From Pseudarthrobacter cellobiosi (GTDB taxonomy: Bacteria > Actinomycetota > Actinomycetes > Actinomycetales > Micrococcaceae), in the NCBI RefSeq assembly GCF_023913755.1, contig NZ_JAMXBJ010000040.1, forward strand, positions 49,451 to 113,450: a stretch of DNA of 64,000 nt, read 5' to 3'. Positions 1 through 8,736 of this stretch are shown piece after piece. Made by a program: the position numbers and the translations under genes. Below the pieces are notes generated by a model, which searched no databases, was not told where the DNA came from, and saw only the letters and a list, made by a program, of their open reading frames with translations. Position 1 is the stretch's first letter. Every line of letters begins with the position of its first letter.

Positions 1-237
1 CTCGTGGAAAAGGGCATCCCCACCAACCCCGCCTACGGCCCCGTGCCCATGCAGGGCTTCGTGACCTCGAGCTACCACAGCGCCGCGCTGGGAAGATCCT
101 TCGCGCTGGCCCTGATCAAAAATGGCCGCAACCGCATCGGCGAGACCCTGGTGGCCGCCGCCGGCGACCACCAGGTTGACGTTGTTATCGCCGAAACCGT
201 ACTTTTTGACCCCGAAGGGACCCGCAAAGATGGCTAA
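1..237 (+). CDS. soxA: Sarcosine oxidase subunit alpha, C-terminal end (partial)
   Basis: The reading frame is open from the first base and ends at TAA 235-237, so only the last 78 residues are present. They match the C-terminal barrel of the GcvT-like aminomethyltransferase domain of heterotetrameric sarcosine oxidase alpha (motifs [11 protein letters not shown] and [13 protein letters not shown], then an end near [12 protein letters not shown]). This subunit carries the folate-binding half of the enzyme that demethylates sarcosine to glycine, passing the one-carbon unit to tetrahydrofolate. It overlaps soxG by 8 bp (ATGGCTAA), which indicates translational coupling. The identification leans on the soxG-sdaA-purU context as well as the tail sequence. 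Confidence 0.9.
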   Translation, partial: LVEKGIPTNPAYGPVPMQGFVTSSYHSAALGRSFALALIKNGRNRIGETLVAAAGDHQVDVVIAETVLFDPEGTRKDG

Positions 238-865
238 CACAGCAGCAATCAACGGCATCAATGGACTCCGGGACATCCGCCGCAGCCCCGCCTCCCACCT
301 GGCCGCAGAACTGGAGGCCGGCTCCATCCCGGGGACGGTAGTCCTGAAAGAAGGCCCGTTCCAGACCATGGCGGGGATCCGCGTGGACCCCCGCTCCGAG
401 GAAGGGACCCAGATCGCCGCCGTTACCGGCGGCCTGCCGGCACGCTGCGGCGACGTGGGCGGCACGGACCGCGTCACCGTCCTCTGGCTGGGACCCTCCG
501 AGTTCCTGGTAGTTGCTCCGGAACAGTCCCACGACTCCCTCGGCGGTGACCTCATCGGCTCCCTCGTGGCTGCGCTGGGCGAGGCGCCGGGCCAGGTGGT
601 GGACCTCTCCGCGAACCGCACCACGTTCGAGCTTTCCGGCCCCCGCTCCCGTGCCGTCCTGGAAAAGGGCTGCGCCCTGGACCTGCACCCGCGCAGCTTC
701 ACCCCGGGAACCGCCCTGTCCACGGAGATCGGCAACATCCCGGTGGTCCTGCAGAAGACCGGGGAGGAGAGCTTCCGGCTCTTCCCCCGGGCCTCGTTCG
801 CGGACTTCCTGGGCCGCTGGCTCCTCGATGCAATGCGCGAGTACGCCTCGCCAGAGGTCCCCTAA
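230..865 (+). CDS. soxG: Sarcosine oxidase subunit gamma
   Basis: A 211-residue protein, the usual length for SoxG, the small GcvT-like subunit of tetrameric sarcosine oxidase. The start is ATG 230, inside the end of soxA; an in-frame upstream start at 122 would run deep inside soxA and is not credible. Visible family features are [14 protein letters not shown] near residues 82-95 and a central [15 protein letters not shown] stretch. The gene ends at TAA 863-865 and sdaA starts on the very next base. The complex turns over sarcosine from glycine betaine or creatine breakdown. Confidence 0.92.
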   Translation: MANTAAINGINGLRDIRRSPASHLAAELEAGSIPGTVVLKEGPFQTMAGIRVDPRSEEGTQIAAVTGGLPARCGDVGGTDRVTVLWLGPSEFLVVAPEQSHDSLGGDLIGSLVAALGEAPGQVVDLSANRTTFELSGPRSRAVLEKGCALDLHPRSFTPGTALSTEIGNIPVVLQKTGEESFRLFPRASFADFLGRWLLDAMREYASPEVP

Positions 866-2239
866 ATGGCGCTCAGCGTCCTGGACCTGTTCTCCGTCGG
901 CATCGGGCCGTCGTCCTCACACACGGTCGGCCCGATGCGGGCGGCGAAGCTCTTCGCGGACGGGCTCAAGGGCGACGGCCACCTCAGCGCCACCAAACGC
1001 GTCCAGGCTGAGTTGTTCGGTTCGCTCGGTGCCACGGGCCGGGGCCACGGCTCGGACAAGGCCGTGGTCCTGGGCTTCAAAGGACTGGACCCGGAAACCG
1101 TGGACACCGCCACGGCGGACGACCAGGTGGCCGCGGCAGCCCTGGACGCCGAACTCATGATCGGCGGGCACCACCGCGTGGACTTCAACTGGGACGAGGA
1201 CGTGGTGCTGCACCGGCGCAAGTCCCTCCCGGCGCACCCCAACGGCATGACCTTCCGGGCCCTCGACCACGCCGGGACCGTCCTGAGCGAACGGAGCTTC
1301 TACTCCATCGGCGGCGGCTTTGTGGTGGACGGGGACGCCGACGCCGGCGACCGGGTGGTGGCTGATGCCACCGTCCTCCCCTACCCCTTCACGACCGCCG
1401 ACGAGCTCCTGGCGATCTGCAAGCGCGAGGGCATGTCCATCTCCGATGTGATGCTGGCCAACGAGCTGGTGTGGCGCAGCGAGGCGGAACTCCGCGAAAA
1501 GCTGCTGGCACTCTGGGCGGTGATGCGCGAATGCGTGGACAACGGCTGCGCGGCGGAAGGGATCCTTCCCGGTGGTCTGAACGTGAGGCGCCGGGCGCCG
1601 TCGTTATTCCAGACCCTGACCGCGGACACGGGCGTCACCGACCCCTTCCGCGCGATGGAATGGGTGAACCTGTTCGCCCTCGCCGTCAACGAGGAAAACG
1701 CCGCCGGCGGGCGTATCGTCACGGCCCCCACCAACGGCGCGGCGGGAATCGTGCCTGCCGTCCTGCACTACTACGTGAAGTTTGTTCCCGGAGCCGACGA
1801 CGACGGTGTCATACGCTTTCTGCTGACAGCGGCCGCCGTCGGGATTCTTTTCAAGATCAACGCCTCCATCTCCGGCGCCGAGGTCGGCTGCCAGGGCGAG
1901 GTGGGCTCTGCCTGTTCCATGGCGGCCGCGGGCCTGTGCGAGGTCCTCGGCGGCACGCCCGAGCAGGTGGAAAACGCCGCCGAAGTCGGGATCGAACACA
2001 ACCTCGGCCTGACCTGCGATCCGGTAGGCGGCCTGGTGCAGATCCCCTGCATCGAACGGAACGCCATCGCCAGCGTGAAAGCCATCAACGCCGCGCGACT
2101 GTGCCTCCACGGGGACGGCAGCCACAAAGTATCCCTCGACAAAGCCATCAAAACCATGCGTGAGACAGGAGCGGACATGAAAACCAAATACAAGGAGACC
2201 TCCCGCGGGGGCCTCGCCGTCAACGTCATCGAGTGCTAG
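866..2239 (+). CDS. sdaA: L-serine ammonia-lyase (single-chain, iron-sulfur)
   Basis: A 457-residue one-chain L-serine dehydratase converting serine to pyruvate and ammonia. The N-terminal beta domain begins with [13 protein letters not shown] (about residues 11-23); the alpha domain contains the cysteines expected to hold the [4Fe-4S] cluster, in [12 protein letters not shown] (about 341-352), LTCDPVGG (about 383) and IPCIERN (about 395). It follows soxG with no gap. In sox operons this enzyme drains the serine formed from glycine plus 5,10-methylene-THF, completing conversion of sarcosine to pyruvate. Confidence 0.96.
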   Translation: MALSVLDLFSVGIGPSSSHTVGPMRAAKLFADGLKGDGHLSATKRVQAELFGSLGATGRGHGSDKAVVLGFKGLDPETVDTATADDQVAAAALDAELMIGGHHRVDFNWDEDVVLHRRKSLPAHPNGMTFRALDHAGTVLSERSFYSIGGGFVVDGDADAGDRVVADATVLPYPFTTADELLAICKREGMSISDVMLANELVWRSEAELREKLLALWAVMRECVDNGCAAEGILPGGLNVRRRAPSLFQTLTADTGVTDPFRAMEWVNLFALAVNEENAAGGRIVTAPTNGAAGIVPAVLHYYVKFVPGADDDGVIRFLLTAAAVGILFKINASISGAEVGCQGEVGSACSMAAAGLCEVLGGTPEQVENAAEVGIEHNLGLTCDPVGGLVQIPCIERNAIASVKAINAARLCLHGDGSHKVSLDKAIKTMRETGADMKTKYKETSRGGLAVNVIEC

Positions 2240-2241
2240 CC

Positions 2242-3138
2242 ATGACTGCCATCCAGACTGAAACGTCCCTCCCCCAGCCCTTCACCACAGTGGAACACGT
2301 CTTGACTTTGGATTGCGCGGAGCAGCCCGGGATTGTCCACGCCGTGTCCGGCTTCCTGCTGGAGCACGGCTGCGACATCGTGGACAGCAAGCAGTTCGGC
2401 GAACGGTCGGAGGCGCACTTTTTTATGCGCGTGCACTTCGCGTCCGACGGCGATGCCTCCACCGCGGACACGTTGCGGGCCGCTTTTGGCCCCGTGGCGG
2501 AACGCTTCGGGATGAGTTGGCGGCTGGAGCGGCTCGGTGCCAAGCGCCGCGTGCTGATCATGGTGTCCAAGTTCGGCCACTGCCTCAACGACCTGCTGTT
2601 CCGTGCCAGAACCGGCGAGCTTCCGGTGGAGATCGCGGCGGTGGTCTCCAACCACACGGACCACCAGGGCCTGGTGGAATGGCACGGCATCCCGTTCTTC
2701 CACGTGCCCGTCACCGCCGAAACCAAGCCGGCCGCCGAGGCCCGGCTCCTGGAACTCGTGGACGAATTCGACGTGGAACTCGTGATTCTGGCCCGGTACA
2801 TGCAGGTGCTCAGCGACGAACTCACCCGGCGGTTGGATGGCCGGGCGATCAACATCCACCACTCGTTCCTGCCCAGCTTCAAGGGCGCCAAGCCCTATCA
2901 CCAGGCCTACGCGCGCGGCGTGAAGACCGTTGGCGCCACCGCGCATTACGTGAATGCCGAGCTGGACGAGGGGCCGATCATCTCGCAGCAGACGGTGGAA
3001 GTGGACCACACGTACGGGCCCGAGGACCTGGTTGCCGCCGGCCGCGACACCGAATGCAAGGCCCTTAGCAACGCCGTGCGCTGGCACTGCGAAGGCCGCG
3101 TGATCCTGCAGGGCAACAGAACGGTAGTGCTCCGCTAA
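2242..3138 (+). CDS. purU: Formyltetrahydrofolate deformylase
   Basis: A 298-residue PurU: an N-terminal ACT-like domain (about residues 10-85) followed by a formyltransferase-fold hydrolase domain. The catalytic Asn-His-Asp set is visible as INIHHSFLPSF (about 203-213) and HYVNAELDEGPII (about 234-246). It releases formate and THF from 10-formyl-THF, recycling folate loaded by sarcosine oxidase. I chose ATG 2242, three bases past the sdaA stop; an in-frame GTG at 2233 overlapping sdaA is possible but adds only three residues. It is the last gene of the sox operon seen here. Confidence 0.95.
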   Translation: MTAIQTETSLPQPFTTVEHVLTLDCAEQPGIVHAVSGFLLEHGCDIVDSKQFGERSEAHFFMRVHFASDGDASTADTLRAAFGPVAERFGMSWRLERLGAKRRVLIMVSKFGHCLNDLLFRARTGELPVEIAAVVSNHTDHQGLVEWHGIPFFHVPVTAETKPAAEARLLELVDEFDVELVILARYMQVLSDELTRRLDGRAINIHHSFLPSFKGAKPYHQAYARGVKTVGATAHYVNAELDEGPIISQQTVEVDHTYGPEDLVAAGRDTECKALSNAVRWHCEGRVILQGNRTVVLR

Positions 3139-3168
3139 CCCCCCACCCCCTAGGACGCCCCCACCCCC

Positions 3169-3227
3169 GACGCTCTCTCACTTAATGCGGGTTTTCAGGC
3201 GATCCTCTCTCACTTAATGCGGGTTTT
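3169..3227. repeat. Two direct copies of a CTCTCTCACTTA dispersed repeat
   Basis: Two near-identical 27-bp units lie at 3169-3195 and 3201-3227. Both contain CTCTCTCACTTAATGCGGG followed by TTTT, and they differ only in the first bases (GACG versus GATC). Inverted copies lie at 4371-4417 on the other side of the 3310-4269 gene, and related copies at 16075-16144. They occupy the convergent gap between purU and the DUF559 gene and encode nothing. Confidence 0.9.
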
Positions 3228-3230
3228 ACC

Positions 3231-3264
3231 GTGACGCTCTCTCACCGTGGTGAGGGAGCGTCAC
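3231..3264. terminator. Hairpin built on the dispersed repeat, between convergent genes
   Basis: GTGACGCTCTCTCACC at 3231-3246 pairs with GGTGAGGGAGCGTCAC at 3249-3264, 16 bp with one G-T wobble and a 2-base loop. It lies between the convergent ends of purU and the DUF559 gene, so it could end transcription from either side, though there is no long T-run. The left arm is another copy of the dispersed repeat core (GACGCTCTCTCAC). Confidence 0.6.
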
Positions 3265-3309
3265 GGTCTTAAGGGCCGACGTCGTCTCGACGCGCGTTTC
3301 CGCGGACGC

Positions 3310-4269
3310 TCAGTCGCTGCTGGCAAAACCAGCGGCTTGCGGGTGGTCAAGCCAGCCCTTGCGGAGCCCCTTCTTGATCTTCACGACTGATTGCTGGAAA
3401 TCGTCGGCAAGATCGCTCTGATCGAAAACCAAAACCGTCCAGCCGGCTGATTCGAACGCCTTATCCCGTCTCCTGTCGCTGAGGATCTGTGCGTCACCAA
3501 GGTGATGTCCGCCGTCGTACTGGATGGCGAGCCGGCGGTGACGGTAGGCGAGATCGGCCGACGGCGATCGCGCGTCTCCGGCGCGCAATGGCACTTGGAG
3601 TTCGGGCTGGGGCAGCCCGGCGTCGGCGATAGCCAACCGAAGCAGCGACTCGGGGGCTGAATCGGCACCCACACGCATCAGATCCAGCGCTTCACGGGCC
3701 CGGACGATGCCTTGGAGATTTGGGTGGCGGGCCGCCAGTATGCGCAGCCCCGCCACCGTGTCGTAAGGCTGCGTCCTGCCCTCGAAGTCCACGCGCGGGA
3801 TGCGGATAAGATCGTCACCCATGCTCACCAGGTCCTTGAGCGGCAGGATTCGTGCCAAATCGAGCCAAGTTCGGGACCATGTGCTCATGCGGATGCCGTC
3901 GATAAGTTCGATCTCGTCTTCCAGCGCCAGGACGGTATGGCCGGACACTCCCTTCCGGCGGACCGCTGGCAGTGAACGCGGCTTGCTCAGATGAAGCTCT
4001 GTGGAATCGGCAAGCCACGGCGGCAGCAGCTGGCACCGAAGCCGGGCCGCGGTGACGTGTGAGATCCAGGCTCCGTGCGAAGCAGCCGATAGAGCCCTGG
4101 CGGCGCCTTCCAGATCAAAGTCCCAGTCCGCCGGGCGGTAGAGACCGCGGCCCACGTTAACTACATCCTTGCGGCGAAGCCGGTTCAGGGTGTCGCCGGA
4201 GGCCAGGGCTGAGCCGAAGGTAAACGGACCAGCCGCTAACGGCTGGGGCAGAAAATCTTGCTTTCGCAT
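3310..4269 (-). CDS. DUF559 / Vsr-like endonuclease-fold protein
   Basis: A 319-residue protein with an N-terminal part resembling the winged-helix region of AbiEi-like actinobacterial proteins (about residues 1-110, with GRGLYRPADW) and a C-terminal DUF559-type restriction-endonuclease-like fold. The latter shows ESLLRLAIADAGLPQPELQ (about 205-223), then DLAYRHRRLAIQYDGGHH, RRRDKAFESAGWTVLVF and a basic tail. The Glu, Asp and Gln-x-Asp pattern fits a PD-(D/E)XK-like active site, but activity is unproven. It starts at ATG 4269. Inverted copies of the CTCTCTCACTTA repeat lie on both sides, so repeats and gene together look like a 1.2-kb unit. Its cellular role is unknown. Confidence 0.75.
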   Translation of the reverse strand: MRKQDFLPQPLAAGPFTFGSALASGDTLNRLRRKDVVNVGRGLYRPADWDFDLEGAARALSAASHGAWISHVTAARLRCQLLPPWLADSTELHLSKPRSLPAVRRKGVSGHTVLALEDEIELIDGIRMSTWSRTWLDLARILPLKDLVSMGDDLIRIPRVDFEGRTQPYDTVAGLRILAARHPNLQGIVRAREALDLMRVGADSAPESLLRLAIADAGLPQPELQVPLRAGDARSPSADLAYRHRRLAIQYDGGHHLGDAQILSDRRRDKAFESAGWTVLVFDQSDLADDFQQSVVKIKKGLRKGWLDHPQAAGFASSD

Positions 4270-4370
4270 GAAGGCATTGTGACCCGAAACGGTGAGATGC
4301 TGCAGAAGTTATCCACAGGCGGGCGCTGGCCCCGGGGCAAGTGCGAGAGGGTTTGCCGAAAAGCTGCAGG

Positions 4371-4417
4371 AAGTGAGAGAGGATCGCCGGAAAACCCACA
4401 TTAAGTGAGAGAGGGTC
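4371..4417. repeat. Inverted copies of the CTCTCTCACTTA dispersed repeat
   Basis: AAGTGAGAGAGGATC (4371-4385) and a 27-bp unit at 4391-4417 containing ATTAAGTGAGAGAGGGTC. On the minus strand the 27-mer reads as a near copy of 3169-3195 (C/G and C/T differences only). A more decayed GTGCGAGAGGG lies at 4341-4351. These copies sit just upstream of the DUF559 gene and are in opposite orientation to those at its 3' side. Confidence 0.88.
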
Positions 4418-4429
4418 GTTCGGGGCCGG

Positions 4430-5986
4430 CTACAGCGCTGCCAGCCGGGTTGCCAGGTGCAGCGCTGCCAGACGGCCCGTTCCGCGGGGATCGCCGCCGC
4501 AGAGTGAGAAGATCCGCTGCAGCCGCTGATGCATCGACTGCCGCTCCAGGTGAAGGTCACGCGCAGCCTGCGCCGTGTTGCAGCCGGAATCCAGCCAGAC
4601 CCGCAGTGTCTCAACCAGCGCGGAATTTCGTTGGGCATCGTGGACGAGGAGGGCGCCGAGCTGCTGGCTGACATAGTCCGTGCGCTGGGTTTCATCCAGC
4701 GTATGGAAAGCGAGCCGCTCCACCGCGAAAGCGTCGGCGTCGAGGACAACTCCGGACTTCCCCGGCCCGGCTCTGAGCGGCCCGGCCTTGAGCGGCTCAG
4801 CGCCGGCGGCAAGGTCCAGAGTCAGCCGGGCTTCCGTCAGTGACCATGGCGCGGCGGAGATTCCGGTGGCCACCGGACCGACGGCGCTGACAGTTCCCTC
4901 TGGCAACGCCAGCGACTGCAGTCCGGCCAGAATTGCGTCCCGGTCTTCCTGCGTCTTCCCGGGGCGGAGCACGGTCAGCGCCAAGAGTTCCGCGTTGTCG
5001 GCGTAGCTTGCACTCTGATGCCCCACCCGCTCCAGCAGGTGCTCCACAGCCATCCGGGGTTGCCGTGAGCCGGGGGAACGAACCACAACAGCCACCAGCT
5101 GCGCGGCCAATGGGATCCCGGCCGCCGGAGCGAGCTGCTGGAGCCGCCAGTTTTGAGCTCCGGAATCGACGGCGCGGATCAGCGCCGCACCCGCCATCTC
5201 CTTCAGGCCGGGGGGCATGCGCTGCAGCAGGGCCAACGCCAGAATGTCCACCGAGCGGTTGCCCGCGATCCTCGCCAGGTTCACGTCGGCTCCTGCCAGG
5301 GCGTGAATGGTAAGGCGGGCTGAAGGGATGCCACGCACGGACACGTCAACCTGGATGATTCGCGCACGATCCGGCGCGGCCTCGATGGACGCTGTGGGTT
5401 CCGGCTCCCCCGCATGATCAGCCGGCAGCGCGCTGGCTAGCGGGGCGCCCGCGATGGACGTCAGCACAACTTCCGCGCCGGTAGCGTCCGCCAGGACAGC
5501 CAGGATCCGGTCAAGACTGCCGCCATGGGCCAGCTCCACCGCCATGGCATGGCTGGCCCGGTCAGCCTGCTGCAAGTGGGCAGCTGTCTCGCTCACTAGC
5601 AGCGAGTTGATCGCTTCCATCACGCCTACAAAGGGCACCACCTTGCGAAGCTCTATCAGCGGAAGGCCGGCCGTTTCAGCTGCTGCCACCATCGACGACG
5701 GTATCGAGGCCAGCTCCGTGCCAGTCTCTATGGCCAGCGCGGCCACGCCGCGTTCTGCCAGCTCCCAGATGTAGTCCGCGCGCCGTTTGTCCGTTGCCAA
5801 CGCAAGAGCCTGGCCGCCGGTCAGCAACAGTTCACCGCCGCCAAGTAGCGGGGCAATGTCCAAAACCTCACTGGAGTGAATCCAGCGCAGCTGCGTCTGG
5901 GCCGCAATGGCCGCCGCTGCGCGGATCACCGGATCCGCGGGCGTGAGGGTGGAATGTTTCAAAACATCCTGCAGGCGTATTGGCAT
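4430..5986 (-). CDS. PucR family transcriptional regulator
   Basis: A 518-residue regulator. The N-terminal PucR-type sensor domain (about residues 1-135, MPIRLQDVL to VPFVGVMEAIN) is followed by a central GAF-like/CdaR-like region and a C-terminal helix-turn-helix of the PucR type (about 450-505, with GCNTAQAARDLHLERQSMHQRLQRI spread over the helices). The start is ATG 5986, preceded by GGAG seven bases upstream; longer in-frame extensions run into the divergent permease gene. PucR proteins control purine, allantoin and related catabolism. Its divergent neighbour is an NCS1 permease, which it probably regulates. Confidence 0.88.
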   Translation of the reverse strand: MPIRLQDVLKHSTLTPADPVIRAAAAIAAQTQLRWIHSSEVLDIAPLLGGGELLLTGGQALALATDKRRADYIWELAERGVAALAIETGTELASIPSSMVAAAETAGLPLIELRKVVPFVGVMEAINSLLVSETAAHLQQADRASHAMAVELAHGGSLDRILAVLADATGAEVVLTSIAGAPLASALPADHAGEPEPTASIEAAPDRARIIQVDVSVRGIPSARLTIHALAGADVNLARIAGNRSVDILALALLQRMPPGLKEMAGAALIRAVDSGAQNWRLQQLAPAAGIPLAAQLVAVVVRSPGSRQPRMAVEHLLERVGHQSASYADNAELLALTVLRPGKTQEDRDAILAGLQSLALPEGTVSAVGPVATGISAAPWSLTEARLTLDLAAGAEPLKAGPLRAGPGKSGVVLDADAFAVERLAFHTLDETQRTDYVSQQLGALLVHDAQRNSALVETLRVWLDSGCNTAQAARDLHLERQSMHQRLQRIFSLCGGDPRGTGRLAALHLATRLAAL

Positions 5987-6095
5987 GACACTCCGTCGTG
6001 TTTTCTCATAAACTTCAAGACACATTGTATGTGGTGCATGTGGCCTGGGACACATAATCTTGAGGAATCCCCATCCCCTCAACGAAGAGGCCCCA
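5987..6095. promoter_or_regulatory. Divergent promoter region with PucR-like operator candidate
   Basis: The intergenic region between the PucR gene and the NCS1 permease carries CACATTGTATGTG at 6021-6033, a palindrome CACAT-TGT-ATGTG, with further half-sites GCATGTGG (6036-6043) and CACAT (6051-6055). TAATCT at 6055-6060 could be a -10 box for the permease, whose GAGG Shine-Dalgarno lies at 6087-6090. The sequence features are seen directly; binding by PucR is inferred from position. Confidence 0.5.
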
Positions 6096-7622
6096 ATGCA
6101 ACAAAAACCCTCAACCGCAGGAGCAGGACAGCAACCTGCACTTGAAGATTGCGAAGCCTGGCTCCAGCCGATCCCCGAATCCCAGCGGACACACAAGGTC
6201 TCCGGACAGTTCTGGATCTGGGCCGGCGCCAACCTGGCGCCCATCAACTGGGTACTGGGTGCCCTCGGAATCCACTTGGGGCTGGGTTTCGCGGATACCG
6301 TCATCGTCCTGGTCCTGGGCAACCTGATCGGCATGCTGCTCTTCGGCTGCTTTGTGCTCCTCGGCCAGAAGACCGGCGCCACCGGCATGGTCCTGGCCCG
6401 CGCAGCCTTCGGCCGCCGCGGCAACTACCTGCCGGCAGCCATCCAGGCGGTCCTGGTGATCGGCTGGTGCGCGGTTAACACATGGATCATCCTGGACCTG
6501 GTCATGGCACTCTTCGGCACGCTGGGATGGGTGGATCCCACAGCACACAACTATGGCTGGAAGATTGGCGTCGCCACCGCCATCATGGCCGCGCAGGTAG
6601 CCATCGCCTGGTTCGGCTACAAAGCCATCGCAGCCTTCGAAAAGTGGACCGTGCCGCCCACCATCCTCATCCTGGCCGTCATGTCCGCTGTGGCCTGGTT
6701 CGGCATGAAGATCAACTGGACGTACGCCGGTCCCGCCGGCAACATCCTGGAAGGCTCCGAACGGATCGCGGCCATGAGCGCCGTGATGACCGCCATCGGC
6801 ATCGGCTGGGGCATCACCTGGTTCACCTACGCCGCCGACTACTCCCGGTTCGTGAGCACCCAAGTTCCCAAGAAAAAGGTCTACATGGCGTCGGTCCTTG
6901 GCCAGTTCATCCCCGTTGTCTGGCTGGGCATCCTCGGCGCAAGCCTGGCCACCAACAGCGGCGAAATCGACCCCGGGAAGCTCATCGTCCAGAACTTCGG
7001 CGTCCTCGCGCTGCCGGTGCTGCTCATGGTGCTGCACGGCCCCATCGCCACCAACATCCTCAACATCTACACCTTCTCGGTCGCCACGCAGTCGCTGGAC
7101 ATCACCATCAGCCGCCGCAAACTCAACCTGTTCGTCGGCGTCTTCTCCCTCGCCGCCGTCGTGTTCTTCATCTTCCAGGAAGACTTCGCAACAGTCCTCG
7201 ACGCCTGGCTCATCGGGCTCGTGGCGTGGGTTGCCGCGTGGGGCGGAGTCATGCTGGTCCACTACTTCTGGATCGAGAAGCGCTGGCCGGGCAACCCGGA
7301 GAGGCTCTTCGACGCCGTCGGCACCAAACGCCTCCCCGGCGTCAACTGGGCAGGTGTCGTCTCCCTCCTGGTCGGCATCTTCGCCACCTGGCTGTTTATG
7401 TACGGACTCGTTCCGGCGATGCAGGGCCCCATTGCCGTGGCTCTGGGCGGCTGGGACCTGTCCTGGCTTGCCGGCGGCCTTGCCAGTGCCGGCACCTACG
7501 CCATCCTCGGGCCGAAGGTCCACCGCAAATACCTCGAGGCCGACCAAACGGACACCGCCGCCCACCCGGCGTCCGCAGACCTGGGATTCGACGCCCAGAC
7601 CAACGCCCCCGCCGGTCTCTGA
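6096..7622 (+). CDS. NCS1 family cytosine/purine/allantoin-type permease
   Basis: A 508-residue integral membrane protein with about 12 hydrophobic segments. It has NCS1 features: an N-terminal WIWAGANLAPINW stretch, repeated GIGWGITWFTYAADYSRF (about residue 230) and LNIYTFSVATQSL. The family imports nucleobases, hydantoins, allantoin or related cyclic amides with Na+ or H+. ATG 6096 has GAGG at a good distance; the longer frame from 6060 lacks one. It lies 52 bp before a NodB/allantoinase-like hydrolase and opposite a PucR regulator, so the substrate is probably a ureide, hydantoin or cyclic imide; which one cannot be read from sequence. Confidence 0.9.
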   Translation: MQQKPSTAGAGQQPALEDCEAWLQPIPESQRTHKVSGQFWIWAGANLAPINWVLGALGIHLGLGFADTVIVLVLGNLIGMLLFGCFVLLGQKTGATGMVLARAAFGRRGNYLPAAIQAVLVIGWCAVNTWIILDLVMALFGTLGWVDPTAHNYGWKIGVATAIMAAQVAIAWFGYKAIAAFEKWTVPPTILILAVMSAVAWFGMKINWTYAGPAGNILEGSERIAAMSAVMTAIGIGWGITWFTYAADYSRFVSTQVPKKKVYMASVLGQFIPVVWLGILGASLATNSGEIDPGKLIVQNFGVLALPVLLMVLHGPIATNILNIYTFSVATQSLDITISRRKLNLFVGVFSLAAVVFFIFQEDFATVLDAWLIGLVAWVAAWGGVMLVHYFWIEKRWPGNPERLFDAVGTKRLPGVNWAGVVSLLVGIFATWLFMYGLVPAMQGPIAVALGGWDLSWLAGGLASAGTYAILGPKVHRKYLEADQTDTAAHPASADLGFDAQTNAPAGL

Positions 7623-7674
7623 AACGCCCCGGACCTGAATTACTGGCGGACACTGAAACTCAAGGAAACAAGAC

Positions 7675-8634
7675 ATGACCTTTGAAGCATTCGCGGATTC
7701 AGCCCATCCCATCACCTGGCCTGACGGTAAGCGGGCAGCAGCCTCGTTCACGTTCGACGTCGACGCCGAGTCCTGCACCATCGCCCACGATCCGAAGAGC
7801 ACGCGCCGGATGTCCCTGATGACCCACCAGTCGTACGGGCCCAAGGTGGCGGTCCTGCGTCTGCTTCAGATCCTCCAGCGACAGGACATTCGGGCCACCT
7901 TCTTCGTTCCCGGCTTCACGGCAGACTGCTACCCGGACACGGTCCGGCGCATCGTGGACGCCGGGCACGAGGTGGCCCACCACGGGTACCTGCACGAACC
8001 CATGCAGGGGATCGACGCCGAGACCGAGGCCCGCTACATCGACCGCGGGCTCGAGGCCCTCGCGAAGGTCGGCGTGGAACCGGTGGGTTACCGCGCGCCG
8101 TGGTGGGAACTGAACTGGCACTCCCCTGCGCTCCTGGCGGACCGAGGTTTCCTCTACGATTCGAGCCTGCTCGACGGCGACGCACCGTACCGTTTCAGCG
8201 TCGCCCCCGGCGACAGCCGGGACATCGTGGAGATCCCGGTCGACTGGACCCTGGACGACTGGGAACAGTACGCGTTCTACCCCGGAGTTACCGGCAGCGG
8301 CGTCATCGAAAGCCCGGCCAAGGTCCTGGAAATGTGGACCCTGGAGGCGGAGGCACACCATGCCCAGGGCAGCTGCTTTGTCCTGACCAACCACCCGTTC
8401 ATCTCCGGCCGGCCGTCCAAGGCCGTTGCCCTGGAAAAGCTGATTGACCGGGTGAAGTCAATGGACGGAATGTGGGTCACCACCATGGAGGACATCGCCG
8501 AGCATACCCGCAGGACCGTCGAGGAGGTCCACATCCACGCCCGGATCGAGGTCCCTTCCTTTCCGGACACGGGCGCCCGGTTCACGCCGGCCGCGGTCCG
8601 GCAGCAGACACCGGCCGGTAGCCACGGCCGGTAA
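7675..8634 (+). CDS. Polysaccharide deacetylase-fold hydrolase, allantoinase/imidase-like
   Basis: A 319-residue cytoplasmic protein (no signal peptide) of the NodB/PuuE fold. Motifs: FTFDVDAES (about 25-33, metal-binding Asp), HEVAHHGYLHE with HGYLH as the H-x3-H metal motif (about 100-110), GYRAPWWELN (about 140), and TNHPFISGRPSK (about 240). Lack of a secretion signal and pairing with an NCS1 permease argue against a cell-wall deacetylase and for hydrolysis of an imported cyclic amide, as in PuuE-type allantoinases. The start ATG 7675 follows AAGGAA. A 20-bp perfect hairpin follows the gene. Confidence 0.85.
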   Translation: MTFEAFADSAHPITWPDGKRAAASFTFDVDAESCTIAHDPKSTRRMSLMTHQSYGPKVAVLRLLQILQRQDIRATFFVPGFTADCYPDTVRRIVDAGHEVAHHGYLHEPMQGIDAETEARYIDRGLEALAKVGVEPVGYRAPWWELNWHSPALLADRGFLYDSSLLDGDAPYRFSVAPGDSRDIVEIPVDWTLDDWEQYAFYPGVTGSGVIESPAKVLEMWTLEAEAHHAQGSCFVLTNHPFISGRPSKAVALEKLIDRVKSMDGMWVTTMEDIAEHTRRTVEEVHIHARIEVPSFPDTGARFTPAAVRQQTPAGSHGR

Positions 8635-8662
8635 CCCCGGACTGCGATAAGCGGCACACAAG

Positions 8663-8706
8663 GAAGCGCCCGACGGCGGCAGGAGACTGCCGCCGTCGGG
8701 CGCTTC
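8663..8706. terminator. Strong bidirectional terminator
   Basis: A perfect 20-bp inverted repeat (8663-8682 with 8687-8706, loop GAGA) whose core is CGCCCGACGGCGGCAG, followed by TTGCGTT. It sits between the convergent hydrolase gene and the ribokinase gene, so it can serve both strands. Confidence 0.9.
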
Positions 8707-8736
8707 TTGCGTTGTGTGGGACCGTCAGCGGACACC

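Noticed and set aside
3169..4417. Insertion sequence or composite transposon around the DUF559 gene
   Set aside because: No transposase domain and no target-site duplication could be seen; the flanking inverted copies are short and also present elsewhere, so a dispersed-repeat explanation was kept.
6111..7844. Minus-strand open frame of about 577 codons
   Set aside because: It is antisense to the NCS1 permease, which has clear membrane segments and a ribosome site; the antisense product is Asp/Gly/Gln-rich with no fold.
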